Made by a program: the position numbers and the translations under genes. Below the pieces are notes generated by a model. The model had not been told where the DNA came from. It worked only from the letters and a program-made list of their open reading frames with translations, and did not search any database. Of a DNA stretch of 64,000 nucleotides, positions 34,962 through 47,390 are shown one piece after another. Within the stretch, counting starts at the first letter, position 1. Each line of letters opens with the position of its first letter. This stretch comes from Takifugu bimaculatus (lineage: Eukaryota; Chordata; Actinopteri; Tetraodontiformes; Tetraodontidae): the NCBI GenBank assembly GCA_004026145.2, contig CP034975.1, positions 6,398,610-6,462,609 on the forward strand, given 5' to 3'.

Positions 34962-35011
34962 AGGTCAGGCCCAGGACCTGACCTCTAGGTCAGGCCCAGG
35001 ACCTGACCTCT
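34962..35011. repeat. 25-bp tandem duplication with AGGTCA/TGACCT half-sites
   Basis: Two exact copies (34962-34986, 34987-35011) each begin with AGGTCA and contain TGACCT near the end. The junction creates an everted AGGTCA pair, TGACCT-CT-AGGTCA. Each copy is also a short hairpin (AGGTC...GACCT). Confidence 0.9.
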
Positions 35012-36251
35012 ACGCTGACCTCTACCGTGGTAGAAAGGTGCTTCGTCCCACAACTCTCACCGGTTGTGGTTCCGTCCCCGACGTGCTCCTAATTCTTCGC
35101 TGACCTTTCCATGATCCCGAGGTGTCTGCGTGAAGATTACTCTCAAATTTAATCCAGCCGCCCCCTCGGGCAGATGGTCATATCAATCACGACCCCCCCC
35201 ACACACACACCCCCACCAATTGTTGGAGTTCTCCTCCGGTGGAACCTTCTGTTGCTTCGTCTCCGCTCGCGGAAGACAAATAACCTCCAGCCATAAAAGG
35301 CGGCGGCTGACTCTGACCCCGGCGATGGTCGCGGCGGATAAAAGAGGCGTGACGAGAGGTCGGATATGCGTCACGAAGGCCTCCATCTGGATGATCCACC
35401 CCAAAAACTGCAGCAAGTGTGCAAATAAAACGGCCTTAACTTATGGTTGGCGAGGGAAAGCCGGTGGCGAGATCTGCTGGATCAAATAAACCGGCTCCAT
35501 GTCCAGGCTGCAGCAGGAGTTTCTACCTCTTACCCCCCCGGCTGTTAGCCACAACGGGTCGTTTCTAATCCAGCCTGGGCGATCGGCTGGTGTTGGTGGG
35601 GGGGGGCTCAGCTGCCCCCTCGTCCTATTACCTCGTCAGCCGGCATCGCGGCACTTAAAGCGTCAATAAAATGCACCTAAATCAGAGTTCAGCGGCGCCT
35701 CCTCTCAGCCAGATGGGCTCGGGGCGCCTCTTAATCACATCTCGCCCCTCGTAATTTACCCGTGTAGCATTTTGATGTCATATTATCCCTGATCCGTCTC
35801 CTTTAATTAGCGATAAAAACCAAATCAGGCCGATTGGGGGTCCTGGTTGATCCACGCTGGCCTATCAAAAAGAGGTGGAAACATAAACTTATACCAGACT
35901 GGTATATTATGCTACAAGGCTAAAGCTAATGAACCGTTGGGGAATTTATGGTAAGTAAAGTGTTTTTCTTAGGCCAAATCTGGTATTTATCGCATTGGAT
36001 GCGGCAAATGTTGGCACCAAAAAACCCGGTTGCTGGGTTACATACAGTATGTAGCAAGCAAGCTAGCTAGTTAGGCTAATGGTGACAGGTTACATACTAC
36101 AGCATATAGATATAAAACTTATTATTTTTTCTTTTTGAAACTTCAAAACAGCTTCAAGAACAACATCAAAGACCATGATTCGCATTGATGAACATCATGA
36201 GAAGAGATTAAAGCCTCTCCTACATCACCACAACTGGGAACGGGCCTTCGA

Positions 36252-36269
36252 ACACACACACACGCACAC

Positions 36270-36310
<41 letters not shown>
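36252..36310. repeat. (CA)n microsatellite
   Basis: CA units with two CG interruptions near the start lie in the intergenic region upstream of dusp3. Confidence 0.9.
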
Positions 36311-36314
<4 letters not shown>

Positions 36315-37651
36315 TGTGAACAACAAGGGCTTGAATTTCGCTCCATAAGATCTGTTGTTGCCATGGTTTTGTGCAGTATCTTCTTGCGTCGCCATGGAAA
36401 CGTAAAAAAAACAATGGCTGGTGTGAAGCTCTCAGCAAAGTGGGTCAAGAACATCCAAGTCAGGTAAAGTAATTTACGGGTCGGGCAGATCTCAGCGGGC
36501 CCCTCAGACCCGCTTGGAAAACCCATACGCGGTTTCGGTTGTGAGGAACCGCCTGGCGGGACGGTCGGATCTGATCAGAACAGGAGAGCGGTGCCGCTCA
36601 TGGGTGAGTCGCACGTTGACCCGTTTGACCAAACCTCCGAACACAGAGGGGCCACGAATGAGAGAACCGGGCCTCAGATGTCGGGTGCCGCTCTGCGTGA
36701 ACATCGGTCTCCACCTGCTGGCCGGCGGTCGGAGCGGCGTGACCGGACCCCCTTCCCCACCCCCCCCCCCACAACTCTGCAGTCCGAGACTCAAATGAGC
36801 GTTAAAATTACGTTGCTATCCCAGTTTCCAGTGACGTCACCGCGGCCAGGTTACTCGCGGAGGATCGTTGCTGACACCTGCAGGTGAGCGGCGGTACTGC
36901 ACCCACGAGGCCCCTCGTTCATCCGAGACGTTTCACGTTTTCTTTTGTAGCGTGTGAATGAATGACGTCACCCCCTTTGATGTTTTTCTTTTTTTCCCCC
37001 CCATCAATCTACTATCATTTTTACGTGTTTGTTTGGCTTTTGGCGGGCTTTTACCTGCAGACGCGCACGTAATTCGGATTAAATTCAGCTTCAGTTACAC
37101 ACAAACCCGTTAACAGCGGACGTCTTGGTTCGTCTGCTAGACCCAGTCCAGTTGTGTCCGCTCCTCCTGCGGTCCAACTCCGTCCCCGTCGGACCGTCGA
37201 TGGGGTGTGTCTGCCGGCAGAGAGCGTCAAGTCAGCGGGGAATAAGCAGGAACAATACCGGAAGTTGTAGAAAACTCGTCTTGGAGTTAAAAGCACACAA
37301 ACGCTGCTGTTGGAAATAAACCGCGTTTTCCGGTGTAAACCCAGAGGATGAGACAACTCGGTGGTTCTGGAGGTAAAATCTTAATAATTTGTTTGGTTCT
37401 TTTTCGGTTTCTCGTGGCTTGTCGGCTTTTACCTTGAAGGAATTAACCGGAAACAGAATTCAAACTCTCCGCTAACTCGACGTCATGTGGCGGGGCGACG
37501 GCGGAGCGCTCGCGCCTCCAGACACCTTGTAGACACGCAGACGGCGCGCGCACGACTCTCGCAGGGGGGGATAAAATGCACGCGAGCCACCGGGGGATCC
37601 TCGCGAGCGCCGAGCAGCGGGTCGTCTGACGAATTCGGGAGAAGAAGCGAC

Positions 37652-40600
37652 ATGAAGAAGCACCTGAGTCCGGCCAAGCATCCGCCGCCGCCGCCGCCGC
37701 CGCCGCCTGGTGTTCCGGCTCCGGGCGGCGACGTGACCGTCCAGCAACTGAACGAGCTGCTGTCGGACGGCAGCGGCTTCTACAGCCTCCCCACGCAGCA
37801 CTTCAACGAGGTCTTCCCCAGGATCTACGTGGGAAACGCGTGAGTCGCCTCCCTTCCTCTCCGCCGTGTTTACAGGTGGGACGCGGCGGCGGCGACGGCG
37901 GTGTCGCAGCCGCGGATCACGCGCGCAGGGCGGAGGCGACAAACAGCCTGTTGTCCTCGCGAGGGGAAGGAAAAAAACAAACAAACAAACAAACGAATAA
38001 AAACACCACCAGTGGCGGGAGGGCGACGTGCGTCAGACAGGTGGACGTTGCGTAACACCGTCGTTCATCGTGGGGATGAAAGCAACGTCGAGGGTAAACA
38101 GGTAAACAAAGGCAGGAGCTCGCGGTCACCCGAGCTGCAGGAGTAAACCAACCTTATTTGTCAGTTCAAAAACAACAACAACAACAACAGGCTGTTTGGC
38201 TGTTAATCAGTTCTAACTGACCTGTGTGCTGATCAATACGCTGTAATTGATCAGGGATTTTAACAAGGGAAGGAAAACATCAATCCAGATGTGTTCTTGT
38301 GTTGCCTGGTTGGTGTTAAACTGCATTTCTAAATCATTGAAATTGATCCAACCCACAAAAATAAATAAATAAATAAACTGAAATATTCTGGATGATGTTA
38401 GTTGGTAAAGTCACATTCTACCCCGACGATGCTGCGTTATATTTGTACGCATTAATCTGTGTCTGCGACAGGACTCGCTGACTCCTTAAAACGACGCTAA
38501 CGCTAACGCGTGCTGATCGCCCGATTAAACGTGCAAAAATAAAATCTACGATTCACAGAGTCCGGCTGGTGGGCGGCCGCCGCTAGCGGGGTGATCCGGG
38601 GGCCCGTCTGAGGCTCCGAGGCTACAAGTGGTCGGTACGTTTTAGGCGTACGGAACGGTTAAAGGGGCGTGGTTTAAGGGGGGGCGGCGTCATGGTGAAG
38701 GAACATGATTCCCAGGCAAAAGCTTTGCCCTTGAAGATTTCATTCCTCTGAGTTTTCATGGCTTCCCACAGGAAACGAGGCCGCTGGCCCACTTTTTCAC
38801 TCTGAATCTGTGGTTTCGAGACACTTTTTTCCAGTTCAAGGTGGAGAGAATTCAGGATTTTTCCCTCTGGATTAATGAAATTAAAGCTCGGAGGACGGTC
38901 TCGTGGCGGCGGCGCCATACCGGTCACGCGGAGCCTTGGTTCGGTCGATACCGTCGCCCTCCAGAGTGTTTCTGATGCGCGTTGTTGTGGAAGAGGGCTC
39001 AATCCTTGCTAACCCGCCGTAGCCTAGCCTGACGGGTTTTTATACAGGATTTACGTTTTTTTTATAGAAGCTAGCGTACCAACGGTCAGCTTCATTCGAG
39101 GCCCTCACATCAGAGGCTTCGGGAACCGATCGTAATGATCAGCGGGGGCTAAAACGTTCCCCTCCGCGTGTGATGGACGCCGCCGTCGGTCGCAGCCCCC
39201 GCCGCTCAGGGTCACACGTCAGGTGTGGCTGTTGTTAGCGCGGTAGCAGCTGTGCGCAGCCTGCTCTTAAATAATGGATGTTCAGGGACTGCAGATCCCA
39301 CTGCGAAAAAGGTCCAGGTAAATGTCAGCAGCGCCGTCGGTTCCTGACTTAACGGCCTCTGACTCGTGCACAAGCCGAGCAAATTCCACGGGGCGCGCAC
39401 GTCAGCAACTCCTCATCTATTAGCAGGGAAAAAAATAAGGCGTTTTAACGACGCGTCTGCCTCCATCGTCGCGGCGACGGCGATGTTTTACGAGGTCCCA
39501 GCACCTCTGGGGAGTAGTTCAGGGTCACCCGTCCTCCTCGTCGGCCTCGACTGTAAACACGCAGACAAGCACGTTGACACGTGCGCGCGTGTGATGCCGC
39601 TGCTAGCATCAGTCATGCTACGGTAATAGCGACGCGATCCTCCGCGATTCGTTAACAGGAAGAAAAATAACCTGGCTGTGCTTTTTTCTGTTGTGATCGC
39701 GATTTTCCTTGCAAATAGCGCCACCCAGTGGTAGAAAATGCAGCGGCTTTTGGGTAAAAAGGTGCCAAAGTGACCCCTCCCCTCCCCCCCACAGGTTCGT
39801 AGCCCAGAACACGATGCGCCTGCAGAAACTGGGCGTGACGCACGTCCTCAACGTGGCCGAGGGCACCTCCTTCATGCACGTCAACACCAGCGAGGAGTTT
39901 TACGCCGGCACGGGCATCACCTACCACGGTATCCGGGCCAACGACACGGAGCAGTTCAACCTGAGTGCCTTCTTTGAGGAGGGGGCCGACTTTATCGACA
40001 GGGCCTTAGCGCACAACAACGGCAAAGGTGAGTTCATGTCGCTGACGCCCAACTGCGAGGTTCTCTAGCACGTCTACGCAAACCCGTCCCTACCGGCCAT
40101 GTTGGACCCGAACGTCCCACCGGCAGGATTGCTAATGTTAGCTGTCGCGCGCTAACAACCCGGCGGCGATGAACAGCGATGCTGCGTGTCTGACAAGAGG
40201 ATACAGCAGAGTCGACATCGATCCGAGGCGGCTTTATTGGCAGCAGCTGCAGACTGTTGTGGGTGGAGGTCGGAGGAGGTGGATGGGAGGACGTGAGCGG
40301 AGGAGAGGAGCGCCGCGAGGGCCGCGGCGTCGGGTTTCCAGCGAAGTGCAGAATGGGCAGATCTCTGCTGCTCCCAGGGGGGTTTGGGCCGGTCGGTAAT
40401 GAGAGTCAGAGAGAAGCCCGACGCAGCAGCTTTAAAGATGCTTCGCTTCGGGAGCCAAACTTCTGCCGAAGCGGAGCAGTTTCACATGTAACGAAGGTCT
40501 CGGGTTCCTTTATTTGTTCTTATTTCTGGATCTTTGGTGATCCACTGAGAATCTGCAAGTGATCAGTGCTCGTGCTTGTGACCGTCTCTGCCCAGCAGGG

Positions 40601-40950
40601 GTCAGTGTTCAGCAAGAGTTGAAGCTTTTCTGACAGAAAACCTGCGATTTAGTTTTGTTTTGGGTAAATTACTCAATTTTCCCCGGATTCTCTCGTTGAT
40701 CCCAACGTTGCCTCCGCAGGGAAGGTGTACGTCCACTGCCGGGAAGGCTACAGCCGCTCGGCCACCATGGTCGTCGCGTACCTGATGCTGCGCCACAAAA
40801 TGGACGCCCGTCCTGGCCGTGGCCACCGTCAGGCACAAGAGGGAGATCGGCCCCAACGACGGCTTCCTGCGGCAGCTCTGCCAGCTCAACGAGAAGCTCT
40901 CCAAGGAGGGGAGGCTGAACGGGGAGGTGGGCAGACTGAAGAGCAGATGA
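37652..40950 (+). CDS. dusp3: Dual specificity phosphatase 3 (VHR)
   Basis: It is a small dual-specificity phosphatase that dephosphorylates ERK and JNK and other phosphotyrosine substrates. Exons: 37652-37839, 39795-40027, 40720-40950. The core matches human DUSP3: QQLNELLSDGSGFYSLPTQH, FPRIYVGNA, LQKLGVTHVLNVAEG, SFMHVNTSEEFY, GIRANDTEQFNLSAFFEEGADFIDRAL, and the P-loop VHCREGYSRSA (HCX5RS) with catalytic cysteine. The exon 3 frame breaks just after HKMDA at about 40806-40810; the +1 frame then gives VATVRHKREIGPNDGFLRQL and ends at 40950. Discounting one base gives about 216 aa (human 185). The difference is mostly an N-terminal extension, MKKHLSPAKH followed by nine prolines. The exon 2/3 junction adds two residues relative to human (NGKGKVYV), so that boundary is less certain. 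Confidence 0.92.
37683..37708 (+). repeat. (CCG)n repeat encoding the dusp3 proline run
   Basis: Near-perfect CCG units encode nine consecutive prolines in the N-terminal extension of dusp3. Its length may vary between individuals. Confidence 0.85.
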
Positions 40951-42055
40951 GGGGGGGGGGTCCTCCTCCCATCATAGGCTACAGCTGCTCTGACTGACCC
41001 CTGCAGCCCGCCGTGACCAAACCAGCAACCAGTCTGTATCTGTAGATAAACACACTCACACACACTCAAAACGCGCTAAACCTTCATCCTCCACGTCCTC
41101 CCTCAAGATGACAAACGAGACCCGATTCCCAGCTATAAGGAATTATAGCACAACCATTCCATAGTTTTCCACTGCCGGGACCGTCGCTGGTGTAGAACGG
41201 GCGGCTCAGGTCCCAAACATCCCATCAGAACACGTAACGGTAACGCACAAAGACCCGCCTCGGAACCCGCGGTGGCTGGCGCGGACGCGCCGTCCGTTGC
41301 TATGGTAACGGCTGGACGGGTGCCGCCCGCGTTGCGCGGCGTTCCAGCAAACTTCCACTGCCGATTCCCAGCCGTTCCACCAACACCTTTGCCTCTCGCT
41401 ACACGCCGCTCACGGCCGCGACAGAACGCTGCGAACGCCGTGGCGGCGCCACCTCCAGATACGTAGAATGTAATCAAAGCTAATCGTCTTGGCGTGAATG
41501 CGCCTCAGTAACGGCACTATTTATCCCTCCTGATATATATGTACACGTATGAATATACACATGTATTTAAGTGTTGACATATATGAATGTATGAGCACTG
41601 TCTGTATACCGTGTAGGTTTCGTCTGTACGTCTTAATATATCACGTTAGCTACATGTTAAACACTTAAGTTGATGCGTTAGTGTCCGTCGGTTACCGGCG
41701 GTAACCTGTAGGGGGCAGTAGTGGATCCACGTGGCTCTTCCAGCCTCCCGCCGAGGCGTTTATTGGCGGGCCAAATGTGGGCGTGGCCGTCAGTAAAGAG
41801 GCGTCCGGAGGTCGTGAGCGTCAGCGCTAATCTGATTGAATGAAACCCCAGAAGTGGAGGGAACATTAGCACGGGAATAAGAACAAGGCTAGCTGCCTTA
41901 GCAACTGGTGGCTCCCGGTGCGTCTGCAGGTTGATATCACCGGGATTTTAACTAGTTGTTACTAGTTTTAAAGTCGCGTAAAACTGCTAACCCTATTAGC
42001 CAGAATAATTTTGCTTCCACTTTGCGGAACATTCAACTGTTTGTAGGCCAGGTGC

Positions 42056-42097
42056 CGATTTATGTGTCGCGCTAATATTAGCGCGACACATAAATCG
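42056..42097. repeat. Perfect 42-bp palindrome without spacer
   Basis: The half CGATTTATGTGTCGCGCTAAT at 42056-42076 is followed directly by its exact reverse complement to 42097. It was verified base by base. The centre is AATATT. It breaks off on both sides at the next base pair. Confidence 0.95.
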
Positions 42098-45000
42098 TGT
42101 AATGAGTAGTTAGTGTTCAAAATTTACAGATTCTCAACAATAAGAATTAACATTTGAATATTTAATGACAGCAGTAGTTTAGCTAGTGGTGTGGTCCATA
42201 GCATTAGCTTGTTGTCCCATGTGAACACACTGCCCCCTGCTGGTCCACGCAGGTAACACCCCACCTCTTTTGTTTCCCATGTAGCGTCATGTTGTGGTTT
42301 GTCCTCCCGCTACAGGCGATATCGTGTTCCCAACAAGGTGAAATGCCACTAACGTGCGATGTTAAATATCCTGAACGTGTCACGTGAATTGCTGCAGTCC
42401 AACTTCTTCACTGATCCCGGATGAGTTTTTGCGTTTCTCCTCCAATTTTAGGAGGATTTCAGTAGATCAGAGGTTCTTTATTTGCTCGGCTGCTGGAGGG
42501 ATTCATCTTAAACTGGAGTGCTGATTGTAATTCATGGTCCCAGTTTGCTGAATGGTTAGCAGGAGGCCCCCGCTGTGGTTTAAGCTCACAGAGGAACGCC
42601 AGTTCGGACCCGCGGTCCCGCGAGGGGGATCTCAGCCATCTGGAGGGAAAAACCTGGGAACTCTGACAGCCGATACCTGACAGGGTGCAGAGGGAACGCT
42701 CCAGGGAGCCCAGAGGGCGTCCGTCGCCGATGCCGCCGCAGACTCACCCAGAAGCCTTACGCTGAAGATGGATTCCTCCGATGGCTTTTTTATTTTTATT
42801 TATTTTTTTAGTTGGCGCCTGCCCTCGGAGCGGGAAGCGCCCGGCTCCCCGGCAGACCCGGACCAGGATCGAAGTGCACTTGACTTTAAATTGCTGTGTT
42901 ACTTTTCTTCTGTCTTAACAAATAAACGGCTGCGGTCCTGTACGCTAACACCAGTGCTGCGTTTCCTTGACGGCCTAAAATCAACCTGGAATCATCTCCA
43001 GGAAAACTAATGATTATTAATCCCACCGACTGCTTGGGGAGGTGGGGGGGGGTTAAATGTGGGTGCAGCTGCAGCAGGACTCCACCTCTGTGGTTTTCCT
43101 GTGATATACTGGCTGCTGTCACACAGACGCATTAGAGACCGGAGGTCAGGAACGGGGTAATGAGCTGGTTTCAGGAGCGGGATGATGAATAAGCGTCCGC
43201 GGAGAAGCAGGAAATTTGAACAAGCCTGGAATCAGAATGCTACAAAATTGCGGAAACTATTATCCGGCTCCTGTCGGGACGATTAGATGGGCTTCGACCA
43301 AATCAGGGGGTGATTGTTCTAAGATTGCTCTGGCTCCTGGACATGGAGCTGAGCTCCGGAGCGCTTTCCACCCTGACAGAGGTCATTTTTCCTCATGGAG
43401 GCCTTCAGAGATGTGAAAATTAGGCTCATTAGAGTCTCTGTGTGCCCCCCCCGGTAACCTTTGCAGGGTGAATTCACACCTCTGAGCGCCGTGACAGCCT
43501 CAGAACCCCCACCCGGATGAAAAAAACTCCCGTTTTCCACATCTGCAGTTGCGCGTTTCCGCCACCAGGTGGAGGCAAATCCTCGTTTTAAACTGCAGCG
43601 AGTAAAGGCCAAAAACAGGAACTGGAGACAAACCAGATGATTTCACATCAGACACGGGAGTGAGATGAGGAAAAAGACAAAAGCTTTAATTTTATGCTAC
43701 ACGTGAGTTGCGCGGAGCACCTGGGATGGTCCGGTGTTATAGAGCAGCCCGAGGTCGTCTCCGCCATGATTAGAGCAGCTGCAGACCCCCAGAAGCCAGA
43801 AGCCAGACCCTTATTTCAGACATCCTCAGTGTAGTCGTGGGAAAAATTAAGATTTTAGGAGGAACGCTACAAAGCTAAATTTAAACGTAGTGTGATTTTG
43901 ATCTTTCATGCCAATAAAAAACAAAAAAAAAATCAAAGTACGTGTTTGGGAAATCCAATATGTAACATTAGTGTTAGTAAATTACCAACGTGAGCCAGGT
44001 CAGGATCGTAATCATTCTTTAAAGCAACATTTTGACACTAATGGAGGGCGTCCCACAAGGCCCGGGCCCCGAACCCTTTAACTTTGTACTTTCCAGACGC
44101 AGCGTGCGATCTGCAGGCTAACCAACATTCTCCAGAACCTGAGCCGCAGTCAACATCAACACGTCAATCAAAGCGGAGGAAACAGGAAGTGGCTGCCGCA
44201 CGGAAAGCAAAATGAACTTTTGTCGGGATTCCGGAGGGTTTTCGGAGAGTCCACCTGCTAGCTGGATCCCAGCGCTCGCACCCGGGACGTCTGATGGAGA
44301 AAGAGCATGTACCGCGGCCTCGGGGGAGCCGGTCAGGAAGTGGCTGCGCTGGAACGGAGGGATTATATGTTGCAGCAGGTTGGAGGGCCCTCTGGGGCCC
44401 CCGGCTCTCATCAATAACACGGTTCCCTGTGATGAAGTGCCATTTCTTTCAGCTGCGCGACTGTTTACAGCGAGCGGCCGGAGTCACGGCCGACTCGGTT
44501 TTGGGTTCAGCTTTGCTTACAATTCCAATAAAATCGGAATTAAAACGTTGTGCTTAGCAGGGAGCTTCAAAGGGGGACGTGCGCGCGGCGCTCGCGTTTG
44601 AACAACATGGGTGGAATCTTGGTTTGATGCTTGTTTATGGGAGGAAATGATTCATTTCTCCCCTCCCATAAATTCCACAGGCTCATCCATCACCTTCCAA
44701 CAGGACTTCACTCACTGGACACTTTCAGACGTTATTGCAGCCAATAATTTCCCGCTCCTCCGCTTCACGTTGTCAAGTCAAACCAAATCAAGACCCCGTC
44801 TTTAGCTCCCCCCACCACACTCGGCGTCGGGGGATAATTTTTAGAATAGAAGTGGATTTTCGAGCAGAGGGATCCTCAGATCCGCTTCCAAGTTCCTGCT
44901 TGTTTATTCTCAATTTTACGATACCGGGTACGCCGCCTTGGCCCCACCCACCTGCAGATTCGAGGATACAACTGCCAGATTAGGGCCTCTTCTGGTACCG

Positions 45001-47211
45001 AATACACACAAAAACTGTGACTGAACATCCACGAGGAACCTTGGGAGGAACCTCTTTAACTGAAGGGGTACTCCTCGGGCTACTCCATTCCCTTACATCT
45101 AGGGGCAACACTCTATTTTTTTAATTTACGAAATCCATTAACGTGCAAACTGACGGCAGTTCGGATCAAGAACAACCGAGACCTCTTCCCGGAGGTCCGA
45201 CCCTGAACCCTGTTTCGAGTTCTGGAACAGACTTGTGGGTAGTTAAAGCTGTGGTACCCATGAGGGTGCTGGAGCGAGCTGTCGCAATATTAACTAAAAA
45301 CCTGCTCTTTATGCTAACGCAGTAAAGAGTTCTGCATCCCTGGTCCAGTCCTGTTACAGGAATTCTGTTGACTCTTGTTTTAATTGGCTCCAGATGGGCT
45401 GTACCACTTAATTAGCATCACCTGCTCAAAATTAACGGCCTTGTATTCGTAACGCCGACACGTCATTAGTGTGCAACATTGTTTAGGGGTTCCCGGCTAG
45501 CACGTTAGCGCAGCTTTTTTAGCTTTATGTGTTCAAAAAAATCTCCCCTGACATCTGATGGTACCGAGATCCACCTCGTTGTGTTGGAACTGGGCCTCGG
45601 TGATCCTGATTGCTGCGGATACTCGCTCAGCCGTAGCGTGAAATTTCTGCCAAGTATGTAAGCAATCCAGGCCGAGAGAGCTTCCACGTGTGGTCACACT
45701 TTGTGAAAAGGTGCAGGAAGGCAACATTTGTGTAGACAACAAAGGCTGGACTCTGTCAGGAAGCAGCACGCTGGGTGGGCTCGGCGCTGGCGGCGGCCCC
45801 GGCGCCCTCGCACGACGAGCCGAGACACGACTCTCCGAGTTTACTGGGCCTTTAAGGGATTAAATCCCAGAGCGGCGGAATCTTCTCGCCGCTAACGCTC
45901 CGCTTTTATCCGTCCAGTAAAAACCTAACCTTGAACCGCGCCGCAAAACCTTGAAAATATTGACATTAGCGCCGCGACTTGCGGCGCCGCGCCAGACACG
46001 ATGTGGAAATATTCTGGGATACCTGCAGGGTCGGGAAAAATTTGCTGCTTTCACTGTGCGGATTTCTCACTCGACACCGACATAAATCACAACGGGCGAG
46101 AGCGGCGGCGCAGCCGGCGGGAAAGTGAAGTTCGATACTTGCGCCTGAAGGCAGCTTAAAGAGGCGCGAACGGAAAAGTTCGTAAAGTACTTTGTTTGGC
46201 ACCATAAGTGAAATCAGATAGGAAGAATCGACCCTCCGGACCTGATTTAGTCATCCAAAGAGTAAGAAACAATTCCCACAACTAGGTCCCAAAAAACCAA
46301 TCGCGCTAGTTTAATTTCTTCTGGCGAAACCTAGCATAGCAATCAATAATTTTCCATTTTAATTTTAAATGAGTTTTGTTGTCGTAAAAAGTGGGAAAAG
46401 GGGGAGTCGCTGATACGACAAGCGTGTTAGCGCTGAAAGGCGTAACGTTGCCACCTCAGCAAAGCTTCATGATTGTAATTGCAGCTCTCGTGTCGGCACC
46501 GGTGCCTCTTAACAAACTCTACGTTTTTCTGTAATTTCAAAATAAAGCGTTGCGGCTTTAGTGGGTAGTCCGCCTTCATGCCGAAACGCCTGCAGTTGAT
46601 GAGCGTCTCTGTCAGCAGCGGCGGCGGCCGACCACAAATTGTTGTTTATGCAGCTGTTTGTATCGCGATCCGACAAACATGTTAATTAGCGAACGTTTGA
46701 AGTGTTGCTGCATCGTAGTTTGGAAACTAAAGAGGGAAGCAGTGTTTATGCTAAGCTAGGTTAGCGGTTCTAACACATTTCTAAAACTGGTACCATCGAA
46801 TTGCGAGAAACTGTTTTTGTTATTCTCGATTTTGGCCGTTAAGGCGAAGCATAAAGTGCGTAAAACGAGGAGTTATGACGCACATGTAGCTAGCATGAGT
46901 CACTGCTGCGCCGTGTTTGTGGTCTGCTCTGTTGAGATGTTTGCTTTTTGAGCTAATTACAATTTGAATTTTATTACATTTCGTAGCTAAGCTAATGCGT
47001 CGCTATCCAGTTTACATTTTCATGTGTTGTCCGATCATTTCTTTACGGTCTCCACTTCAATATCTACATTTTTTGGTTGTGTCACTTGTTCATATGTAAC
47101 ATCGCAGCCTCCCAAGTCAAACTCAGCCAGCCGAGAGCTAAGGCGCACATGCTAGCACATTCCAGTCTTGAATTTATTGAGAATAATTTGTCGGGTGATT
47201 CCTTTTAAACG

Positions 47212-47390
47212 CTAAAAATAACGTGTGGTCGGGCGGCTGACTGGCAGACGGCGTGCTGGTGGTGAGCGGCGCTGTCTGAGGCTGAGGATGGTTAGCTAAC
47301 AGCTCCGTGTGGTTTCTGGGGCCCAGTCAGTCTCGCTCCCACAGTTCCCACCGCTTGGCTGCGAGGCGACATTGTTTCTTTCTATTTCGG
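47212..47390 (+). promoter_or_regulatory. Possible orphan 5' exon / promoter patch
   Basis: A MEF2-type site (CTAAAAATAA, 47212-47221) is followed by GC-rich sequence and a strong donor-like TTTCG|GTGAGT at 47389. It resembles a non-coding first exon, but no downstream exon can be assigned, and sost in other species has no such exon. Weak call. Confidence 0.22.

Larger units (their letters stand above)
28641..37651. other. 9-kb intergenic region between arl4d and dusp3
   Basis: I found no coding exon or RNA gene. It holds (TCC)n at about 30684-30722, GGA-rich tracts at about 33767-33811, a run of CCA at about 33169-33187, long G runs (30415-30427, about 34630-34641), a (CA)n array at 36252-36310, and a 25-bp tandem duplication described separately. 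The last few hundred bases (about 37.45-37.65 kb) are GC/CpG rich and should be the dusp3 promoter and 5'UTR. Confidence 0.5.

Noticed and set aside
42068..42085. TAATATTA at the centre of a hairpin, resembling a rolling-circle virus origin
   Set aside because: It lies at the exact centre of a spacerless palindrome, not in a loop with iterons, and no replication gene is nearby. The resemblance is chance.
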